Positions 1 to 5,317 of a stretch of DNA of 16,423 nt are shown here, one piece after another. The position numbers and the translations under genes are program-made. Each line of letters opens with the position of its first letter. Position 1 is the first letter of the stretch. This stretch comes from CAYTEH01 sp964436765 (GTDB lineage Bacteria > Patescibacteriota > Gracilibacteria > Peribacterales > Peribacteraceae): assembly GCA_964436765.1 (NCBI GenBank), contig CAYTEH010000031.1, positions 1-16,423 on the forward strand. Direction: 5' to 3'. The notes under the pieces are model-generated. The model saw nothing but the letters and a program-made list of their open reading frames with translations, ran no database searches and was not told where the DNA came from.

Positions 1-2
1 CT

Positions 3-197
3 ATGGACAACATAGAAGTGCAGAAGCAGTGCATCGAGCTGCTTACCAAGTTCGGCAATCCCAGTTTCATCGTCTTCGGCTGGCAGAAGGAGGGCGAGAA
101 GTTCGGCGTGACATACGCCACGCACAAGATGCCCTCGAACGTCGCGGTGAAAGGCATGCTTTGGGCCGCTCATGACTACGCGAACAAGCATATCTGA
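3..197 (+). CDS. Small conserved-looking protein of unknown function (64 aa)
   Basis: I do not recognise this gene. It encodes a compact soluble protein with a helical N-terminus (IEVQKQCIELLTKFG), a probable beta pair around FIVFGWQKEGEKFGVTYATH, and a C-terminal helix. It has no signal peptide, membrane segment or Cys. The ATG lies at the left edge of the window, so a longer N-terminus or an upstream partner gene cannot be excluded. The stop is TGA. Amino-acid use looks like a real protein, and the competing minus-strand frame is Arg/Ser-rich and looks like a shadow. No terminator is visible after it. Confidence 0.6.
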   Translation: MDNIEVQKQCIELLTKFGNPSFIVFGWQKEGEKFGVTYATHKMPSNVAVKGMLWAAHDYANKHI

Positions 198-263
198 CGT
201 GTACTTCCGCTTGTGAAGTGACCGCGATGATGCTGCTGCGTATCGCGCCGGTGTAAGAAATGT

Positions 264-272
264 TGCTAGGAT
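264..272 (+). promoter_or_regulatory. Possible extended -10 promoter for the VanW gene
   Basis: TGC followed by TAGGAT (267-272) fits an extended -10 element with 4 of 6 matches to TATAAT. The predicted start of transcription is near 279, giving a leader of about 27 nt before the ATG at 306. No convincing -35 hexamer is seen. Inference from sequence only. Confidence 0.3.
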
Positions 273-305
273 GCATCGTACGGGTGATGTTTCCCCCGTC
301 ATCCA

Positions 306-1640
306 ATGAAGAGTGAACATATGTCACACGGCCTGCAGGCCGCAACCTTGGCGACCACGCTGTTCCTGCTCTTGAGCATGTCGTGGCCCGGCGAGGCTGC
401 CGTGCAGCCTGGCGACGACTCGCAGGTTTTCAGCTCCGCGTCCTACCAGGATTCCCCGCGCTGGCGGACGGCGCTCCGGCTGCAGCGGAGGCTCAGGGAA
501 CACTACGGTGCCCGCGTGCAGGCACAGCAGCTCGTGAAGGCCATCGACGAGAGCAGGGAGCTCTTCAAGCGCACGGTTACGGTGAATATCCGTTCCGATG
601 ACGGCGCTCCGTTCATCCCCTGGACCATCTCGCTGCATGAACATGCCTACTGGCTGAAGGCAGAGGTCGGCCCGGCGTTCACGTTCCGTCTCGATCGTGA
701 GCGCATCGCGGCCTCGTTGGCGAACTCCCCTCCCCCGTCGCTTCTTCCTCCCGTTCCATCCGTCATCACCTCGGTGCACGATGACCGCGGCATCCTGAAG
801 GCCGACACGGACGCGGCGGCGCGTGCGGGATACGTGCTCGATGCCCAGAGTGCAGCGGAGGCAATCGCGAGCGCGTTCGAAACCGGCGCGCGGACGATCT
901 TCGCAGATGCCACGTATACGCAGCCGCCTCTCGGCAATGCATCGGGACTGGATCTGGGTGAACTTGCGCTCCTGGCAAGCGGCACGTCGGATTTTGCGGG
1001 GTCGGGCTTTGGTCGCAAGCATAATGTTCAGAAGGGCCTGGAGGAGAAGCTGCACAATGTGATCGTTCCGGCCGGAGCCACGTTCTCGTTTAATGATGCG
1101 ATGCACGGCATGAACGATCCGGGCTGGGAGATCGGGCTCGGTATTTTCAACGCGTCGGAACTCCGGCCCATCCGGGGCGGCGGCGTCTGCCAGGTGGCCA
1201 CGACCCTGTACCGTTCATTGCTGCAGGCAGGTCTCCCCGTCACCGAACGCGCCCCGCACAGCTTGTTCGTCCATTATTACGAGCAGTACGGGGTGGGCAT
1301 CGATGCAACCGTGTACCCCGGCGAGCAGGATCTTGCGTTCATCAACGATACGGGTCACCCCCTCGTCATCCAGTCCTACGCGGAGGGAGAGAGGGCGTTC
1401 GTCAATGTTTTCGGAACGTCCGATGGGCGCGCAGTCACGCTTGCAGGTCCGTATTTCGCCCAGAACGATCCCGGTTCGCTCCCTGGCCTCAGCCGCAGGC
1501 TCCTGCGCAATGAAATCGCGTGGGTGCAGACAGTGACGCATCCCGATGGACAAAGTGAGGAACACATAGTCCTGTCGCGGTATAAGTCCCTGCCCGCGGG
1601 TCTGGCTTCTACCCATGCCGGGGCGCTGGCCATGCGCTGA
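306..1640 (+). CDS. VanW family secreted/envelope protein with N-terminal PG-binding-like region
   Basis: The 444-residue protein starts with a hydrophobic export signal (about residues 8-32, LATTLFLLLSMSWPGEAA), so it probably acts outside the cytoplasm. Residues 90-205 resemble the peptidoglycan-binding_4 region found before VanW domains in YoaR-like proteins. Residues 255-360 are a clear VanW domain: ATFSFN near 259, the signature GGGVCQVATTLYRSLL at 291-306, APHS at 316-319, DATVYPGEQDLAF at 333-345 and the N-D-T-G-H-P-L turn. VanW domains occur in cell-envelope proteins and some vancomycin-resistance clusters, but their biochemical role is unsettled; no resistance should be inferred from this gene. 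ATG at 306 is used; ATG at 321 would keep the signal peptide. It precedes a lipoprotein and a membrane protein on the same strand, so an envelope cluster is likely. Confidence 0.9.
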   Translation: MKSEHMSHGLQAATLATTLFLLLSMSWPGEAAVQPGDDSQVFSSASYQDSPRWRTALRLQRRLREHYGARVQAQQLVKAIDESRELFKRTVTVNIRSDDGAPFIPWTISLHEHAYWLKAEVGPAFTFRLDRERIAASLANSPPPSLLPPVPSVITSVHDDRGILKADTDAAARAGYVLDAQSAAEAIASAFETGARTIFADATYTQPPLGNASGLDLGELALLASGTSDFAGSGFGRKHNVQKGLEEKLHNVIVPAGATFSFNDAMHGMNDPGWEIGLGIFNASELRPIRGGGVCQVATTLYRSLLQAGLPVTERAPHSLFVHYYEQYGVGIDATVYPGEQDLAFINDTGHPLVIQSYAEGERAFVNVFGTSDGRAVTLAGPYFAQNDPGSLPGLSRRLLRNEIAWVQTVTHPDGQSEEHIVLSRYKSLPAGLASTHAGALAMR

Positions 1641-1753
1641 TTGTGTCTACAATGATCTCTCGTCTTCCGGGTGACCAGGTTGCAGCGGCACCGCAAATCA
1701 GCGGGCTGTCTCCTTGTCCTTTGCGTCCAAATGCGTCATCATTTGATGCGTAC

Positions 1754-2773
1754 ATGAGAACAGTTTCCTTCTTCGCCAGTGCCTGTGCTGCCCTGTTTCT
1801 GGTTTCGGCATGCAGCACCGCCGAGCCCGTTGTCCCTCCTCCCGACGAACCGCCGGCGCAGGATACCACCGACGTACCCATGCAATTTGATGGCATCGTG
1901 CAGCAGGCAGGCATCAGCATTTACATGGAGGGGTCACACTGGCTTTCGACCGATACGGGCGAAACAGTTCTTCTGGAGAGCACCACGGTGGACCTCGATC
2001 GTTACATCGGTGCCCGCGTACGCGTCTCCGGCGTCGCGCGCGCCACGGTGGAGGCGGGTGCTACGATCCTCATCGTTGATTCGGTGACGGTCCTCGAGTC
2101 TCCATCCGTGTCGTCTGCCCCGCTTCTTGAGCCCGTTGAAGAGGACATCGCATCTTCATCGTCGAGCGAGGCGTCCTCCCCGCTCATCGTGGCTTCATCT
2201 TCTTCTTCATCGAAGCCCCGCCCGCCCGCTCCCAAGTCGTCGTCTTCCAAAGCGGCATCGAGCAAGGCGTCCTCGAGCACGGTGGCGGAGGCACCCCCAC
2301 CCGCTCCTTCCGGCTCCATGAGCGAGCAGGTAGCCGCCATGGCGAAGGCCGTGGTGAGCGCGTCCACCTTCACGCAGCCGTTCTGCTCTCGCCACTCGGG
2401 TTTCTGCGTTCCATTGCACAAGAGCTGGTACTACAACTCCTTCGGTGCCACGAGTTCGTTCCTGTGGCACGTGGAGGTGAGTTCCGAGGATGTCGAGAAC
2501 CTGGGTGATGGCGTGCTCATCATCAACCTGGTGCAGGGCGAGCTCGATGCGTCCATTGGCGATTCCAGCGTGCGTGAGGAGGGTACCTTCGTCATCGGGT
2601 ACAGGGCCTGGACGAACGGGCGGCACTTCGAGATCACCGCGCCGTCGGAGCTGCGCGCAGCCGTTGCCTTCATGACCGAGAATCTCTCCGTCTACCAGCC
2701 CGACATGCAGGATGGCGCCTCGTCCGTATCCAGTGCGTCGTCCCCTGCCGGGTCGTCTTCATCCCGCCCCTGA
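1754..2773 (+). CDS. Serine-rich lipoprotein of unknown function
   Basis: The start chosen at 1754 gives a 339-residue protein with a typical lipoprotein signal: MRTVSFFASACAALFLVSAC, with the lipobox VSAC and lipidated Cys at residue 20. An in-frame ATG at 1643 would put 37 unrelated residues ahead of the signal and is unlikely. After a Pro-rich linker comes a beta-rich segment (about residues 38-115) that could be an OB-like fold. A low-complexity Ser/Ala/Pro/Lys linker (about 120-190) follows, then a C-terminal domain (about 200-315) with two close Cys (FCSRHSGFC) that could pair. The C-terminus is again Ser-rich. Long poly-Ser linkers are common in envelope proteins of some CPR genomes. 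I do not recognise the C-terminal domain. It is probably co-transcribed with the gene at 2780, only 6 nt downstream. Confidence 0.8.
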   Translation: MRTVSFFASACAALFLVSACSTAEPVVPPPDEPPAQDTTDVPMQFDGIVQQAGISIYMEGSHWLSTDTGETVLLESTTVDLDRYIGARVRVSGVARATVEAGATILIVDSVTVLESPSVSSAPLLEPVEEDIASSSSSEASSPLIVASSSSSSKPRPPAPKSSSSKAASSKASSSTVAEAPPPAPSGSMSEQVAAMAKAVVSASTFTQPFCSRHSGFCVPLHKSWYYNSFGATSSFLWHVEVSSEDVENLGDGVLIINLVQGELDASIGDSSVREEGTFVIGYRAWTNGRHFEITAPSELRAAVAFMTENLSVYQPDMQDGASSVSSASSPAGSSSSRP

Positions 2774-2779
2774 ATTTTC

Positions 2780-3163
2780 ATGTCCCTGCTCCGCTTCCTG
2801 CGTCGGCGCGGTCACGGAGCGGAGAGCGCGTGGACGCTGCTGGGCGACGATACGTCTCCGGAGCGCTCAAGCAAGGAGTTCTACCCTCTTGTGGATACGC
2901 TTCGTCTCTACGCCGGCTGGCTGCTGGCGTGGTACTTCGTCATCTATGCGTTCGGCGCGTACCAGTTCACCAGGGGCATGTTCGACTGGGATCTGCTCGA
3001 GCAGCTGTTCCTCTCGACTCTCATTCTGCAGTTCTCATGCCTGGCATTTCTGTTTCTGCTGTTGAGCCAGATTCATCGCGTGCTGGGCCGCGGCATCGTC
3101 AAAGGCGTGCTCCTCACGATTGCGGGAGTCGCGATGTTCGTTCTGTTCAGGGCGAATATATAG
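2780..3163 (+). CDS. Small membrane protein of unknown function (127 aa)
   Basis: This protein has an Arg-rich N-terminus (MSLLRFLRRRG) and three hydrophobic segments at about residues 42-62, 75-98 and 106-124. It is therefore likely an inner-membrane protein with the N-terminus in the cytoplasm. No catalytic motif is seen. It starts 6 nt after the lipoprotein stop with no clear Shine-Dalgarno, which suggests translational coupling and a shared job at the envelope. It ends 2 nt before a long palindrome (3165-3270) that probably marks the 3' end of the transcript. Confidence 0.7.
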   Translation: MSLLRFLRRRGHGAESAWTLLGDDTSPERSSKEFYPLVDTLRLYAGWLLAWYFVIYAFGAYQFTRGMFDWDLLEQLFLSTLILQFSCLAFLFLLLSQIHRVLGRGIVKGVLLTIAGVAMFVLFRANI

Positions 3164-3164
3164 A

Positions 3165-3270
3165 GTCATGGTTCGAGGCTCGGCGTTGCGACGCCTTGCG
3201 CCTCACCATGACATTCGGAGGTGAGCAGTATTGTCATGGTGAGGTGCGCCGCAGCGCCTCGAACCATGAC
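3165..3270. repeat. Paired palindromic (REP/BIME-like) element between convergent genes
   Basis: The outer arms 3165-3179 and 3256-3270 are perfect 15-bp inverted copies (GTCATGGTTCGAGGC and its complement). Inner arms 3201-3213 and 3232-3244 are perfect 13-bp inverted copies (CCTCACCATGACA and its complement), leaving an 18-nt centre. Each half is itself partly palindromic: GTCATGGT at 3165-3172 pairs with ACCATGAC at 3205-3212, and GGCGT/ACGCC make a small hairpin at 3182-3195. This is the layout of two REP units facing each other. It fills the whole gap between convergent genes and could act as a bidirectional terminator or mRNA stabiliser, although no strong U-tract is seen. Confidence 0.85.
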
Positions 3271-3271
3271 A

Positions 3272-3919
3272 CTAAAGACCGAGCTGCTTCCTGATTGCAT
3301 CCGCCTGGTTCTGCTCCTCCTGCTTCGCGTTCTTCTGGACCATGAAGCTCTGCAGGTCTTTCCAGTCCTCGGCGTGCTTCTGTTCCAGCTTCATCAGCTG
3401 CAGCAGGTGCTTGGGGCTGAGTTCGCTGAATTTGCGCTTCTCGTCTTCGAGGATTTTCTGGAGCTCGTCGATCTGGAACTGGCTGAGTTTGGGGATGGCT
3501 TGGATGATGCGCCACTTCTCGTCGCGCGTGAGCGAAATGCTGCCGCGGAGGAGCGTCAGGAACTTCGTCTGGTCGAATTGCGTCTCGGGGTGCGCGGGCA
3601 CTTCGATCTTGTCGTTCGTGAGTGACGCGGTGATGGAGCCGAAGCGGTACGTTTTTACCTCGCCGAGGATGCGGATGTCTTCGTCGTCGTAGCCCATCTC
3701 CTTCGTGGCCGTCACGCCCGGGGGCGGAGGCGGTGGACCGGAATCCTGCGGGATGGCAGCATCGTCACCCTGGCCTGCACCAGCTGCTCCTCCGCCGGCA
3801 GCACCGGCAGGGGGCTTCGGCGGTGCGGGGGGAGCCGCAAACACCTGTGTCGGATCAAGACCTCCCGTGGGGACGGGGTCTCCGGGGCGCGGGGGCGGTG
3901 GGGGGGTCGGGTCGGCCAT
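3272..3919 (-). CDS. Pro/Gly/Ala-rich N-terminus plus helical domain, unknown function
   Basis: I do not recognise this 215-residue protein. Residues 1-70 are low complexity, with runs of Pro separated by Gly/Ala, and have no signal peptide or hydrophobic segment. They look like a flexible cytoplasmic linker. Residues 75-215 form a folded-looking part: a beta-rich segment (DIRILGEVKTYRFGSITASL), then a highly charged helical region with probable coiled coil (about 140-205, rich in K/E/Q). The ATG at 3919 sits 24 nt after a good -10 (TAGAAT), supporting this start. The TAG stop lies right beside the palindrome at 3165-3270. Plus-strand frames over the same DNA are Gly/Pro shadows. Confidence 0.75.
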   Translation of the reverse strand: MADPTPPPPPRPGDPVPTGGLDPTQVFAAPPAPPKPPAGAAGGGAAGAGQGDDAAIPQDSGPPPPPPGVTATKEMGYDDEDIRILGEVKTYRFGSITASLTNDKIEVPAHPETQFDQTKFLTLLRGSISLTRDEKWRIIQAIPKLSQFQIDELQKILEDEKRKFSELSPKHLLQLMKLEQKHAEDWKDLQSFMVQKNAKQEEQNQADAIRKQLGL

Positions 3920-3943
3920 ACAAAACGCTGGAAAAGCCCCATA

Positions 3944-3971
3944 ATTCTAGCACTCTGCGTTTGTTTGACAA
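3944..3971 (-). promoter_or_regulatory. Promoter for the Pro-rich protein gene
   Basis: Read on the minus strand, TTGTCA (3971-3966), a 16-nt spacer and TAGAAT (3949-3944) form a good sigma70-type promoter, with TGC just before the -10 as an extended element. Transcription would start near 3937, giving a leader of about 18 nt before the ATG at 3919. Confidence 0.6.
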
Positions 3972-4021
3972 TGCAATCTGGGCGTAGGATACCTCAAAAT
4001 GTCGATTCCTGACGCCCGCAG

Positions 4022-5017
4022 CTACATCCGCAGGAGTTGAAGCTCTTCGTTATACCGCGCGATATTGCCGTAGGAAATGTGCGGCGTGGTCGCATTTTCA
4101 AACAGTGCGGGCAGCGCCGTCTTCTCCCAATGCCCAAGGACCTGTTTGCAGAGTGCCGAAATGACGTTGTCTCCGTCTCTGCTTTTTGCATATTTGGCGG
4201 GACAGCCGTAGCTGATAATGCAGCTTCTGATGCAGCGTGTGAATTTCCCTCGCAGATTCAGTATCATTTGTTGGCGCTGATTGGGGACGATGTCGAAGCA
4301 CTTCGGGTCAAACTCCTCCCTTTTTGACTGATGCTTCCCGTGCACGGCAATGTCCGGCAGGGAAATCTCGCGTTTTATTTTCTCAAAAGACGCTATGTCG
4401 AGACTCGATGCCGCGTGCAGAAAGGGGGGGACGGACCTCCAGATCAGTCCGTTGAACTTTTGCCGCGCGTCATCGATGTCTCCGGCCGTTGCGAGCAGAT
4501 CAGATTCCCTGAAGTGAATCATGCCGATTTTCAGCAGGTCACCGATGATATTCAATTCACCATGCACCGCGCGCGCGAACATCTCGTCCGGAAAGTATCG
4601 CTGCGCTCTCTCCTCTTTCAGCCTGCCGAGCACCTGATCAAAATTCATCCCGCCGCGTGCAGCATGTTTTTTGACGGATTCTTCGTACGCTTTGGTCAGT
4701 TTTTTGGCGAAGGGGGGGCTGGCGTCGCTGCTTTCTTCATAGTGTTTCCATACCTGTTCTATGGAACGGGCCGATATGACCGTGTTTGCCAGCGTGGGGT
4801 CATCTGACGCGAGCGTTCTGTGGAGCACGTCGCGATCCCCGTTCCGTACACGGTCCACGATTGCGCCGATGCCTGCATGTATTCCGTCGACGTCGCTCCC
4901 CAGGATGGAGCCGAGCTTCTCGCGAAGGTCTTTCTTCTTTTTCTGCCCGCGCTTGATTGCCAGGTTGATCACCTGCCAGACGGGATGGATTTCCCGGGAT
5001 GTTTCCGTGGTATTCAT
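4022..5017 (-). CDS. Unknown protein, 331 aa, helical with Cys-containing C-terminal third
   Basis: I do not recognise this protein. It is predicted soluble, with no signal peptide or membrane segment. The first half is helical and charged (for example GQKKKKDLREKLGSILG and FAKKLTKAYEESVKKHAARG). The last third holds five Cys (CFDIV, RCIRSCIISYGC, ALCKQV) that could bind metal or be structural, though the spacing matches no motif I know. Base composition looks less GC-rich than the neighbours, so it may be an accessory gene. The ATG at 5017 lies 13-20 nt downstream of a strong rho-independent terminator (5028-5059), so it either has a promoter I cannot see or depends on read-through past that terminator. 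No Shine-Dalgarno is obvious. Confidence 0.75.
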   Translation of the reverse strand: MNTTETSREIHPVWQVINLAIKRGQKKKKDLREKLGSILGSDVDGIHAGIGAIVDRVRNGDRDVLHRTLASDDPTLANTVISARSIEQVWKHYEESSDASPPFAKKLTKAYEESVKKHAARGGMNFDQVLGRLKEERAQRYFPDEMFARAVHGELNIIGDLLKIGMIHFRESDLLATAGDIDDARQKFNGLIWRSVPPFLHAASSLDIASFEKIKREISLPDIAVHGKHQSKREEFDPKCFDIVPNQRQQMILNLRGKFTRCIRSCIISYGCPAKYAKSRDGDNVISALCKQVLGHWEKTALPALFENATTPHISYGNIARYNEELQLLRM

Positions 5018-5027
5018 AGTGGGGTAA

Positions 5028-5059
5028 TAAAGAAAAACCCCCGCGTTTCCGCGAGGGTT
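5028..5059 (-). terminator. Strong rho-independent terminator
   Basis: On the minus strand the sequence reads AACCCTCGCG, loop GAAA (a GNRA tetraloop), CGCGGGGGTT, then TTTCTTTATT. The 10-bp stem has one G-U pair (5036-5045 with 5050-5059), followed by a T-rich tract. It closes the short transcription unit that starts near 5160 and lies immediately upstream of the 331-aa gene. Confidence 0.85.
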
Positions 5060-5080
5060 GGAGTGCTTGGGAAGTTCAGA

Positions 5081-5158
5081 TCAGCAACCGCACCCGCCTC
5101 GCAGAGGGGACATCATCATGCTCATCATCATGGAGGCGGCGATGTATCGCTGATTCAT
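5081..5158 (-). CDS. Putative Met/Cys-rich 25-aa microprotein or leader peptide
   Basis: This short ORF runs ATG (5158) to TGA (5081). It encodes 25 residues that include the block SMMMSMMMSPL and end in RGGCGC, so seven of 25 residues are Met and two are Cys. It sits between a good promoter (-35 at 5194-5189, -10 at 5172-5167) and a strong terminator (5059-5028), which gives a transcript of about 130 nt. The ATG is only 8 nt after the -10, so the mRNA would be leaderless. Possible roles are a metal- or redox-related micropeptide, a leader peptide controlling the 331-aa gene, or no protein at all with the transcript acting as a small RNA. Promoter and terminator support a transcript; translation is inference. 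Confidence 0.4.
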   Translation of the reverse strand: MNQRYIAASMMMSMMMSPLRGGCGC

Positions 5159-5166
5159 GTGCGGGC

Positions 5167-5194
5167 AGTGTAAGAGTTCTTTCCGTCCTGTCAA
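5167..5194 (-). promoter_or_regulatory. Promoter of the small transcript unit
   Basis: Minus-strand TTGACA (5194-5189, perfect -35), 16-nt spacer, TACACT (5172-5167, 4 of 6). Predicted transcription start is near 5160, two bases before the ATG of the 25-codon ORF. The same -10 hexamer, TACACT, is found before rplU. Confidence 0.6.
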
Positions 5195-5210
5195 ATTCTT
5201 GGGGATTGGG

Positions 5211-5317
5211 AGAATGGAATATTTGAGTATTGGACTAATAGAGTAATAGAAATGGCAGAAACTACTTCACATGTCTGGCCCCATTATTCCACTATTCCAT
5301 TACTCCAATACTCTATA
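5211..5317. repeat. Inverted repeat made of degenerate octamers, abutting the recG stop
   Basis: Arms 5225-5255 and 5281-5313 form a long imperfect hairpin. The outer 10 bp are perfect (GAGTATTGGA at 5225-5234 and TCCAATACTC at 5304-5313), and the inner parts are related with several mismatches. The 25-nt loop is 5256-5280. Each arm is itself a degenerate tandem array of 8-nt units such as GAGTATTG, GAGTAATG, GAATAGTG and GAATAATG. The left array continues outward to about 5211. The right arm reaches the recG TAG stop (5315-5313). It fills most of the otherwise gene-poor stretch 5195-5312 and may act as the recG 3' hairpin. Confidence 0.75.

Noticed and set aside
190..197. UGA recoding as in Gracilibacteria
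   Set aside because: TGA ends several genes at sensible family lengths, and conserved proteins here do not contain in-frame TGA.
306..1640. Vancomycin-resistance gene
   Set aside because: The VanW domain is widespread in proteins unrelated to resistance, and no vanA/vanH/vanX-type genes are nearby.
1643..1753. 37-residue upstream extension of the lipoprotein
   Set aside because: It would bury the clear lipoprotein signal (lipobox VSAC) in the middle of the protein.
3165..3270. CRISPR array or tRNA gene
   Set aside because: There are only inverted, not regularly spaced direct, repeats, and no cloverleaf with a plausible anticodon arm.
3965..3991. Plus-strand promoter TTGACA...TAGGAT
   Set aside because: The spacer is only 14 nt and no plus-strand gene follows; the same region carries a better minus-strand promoter.
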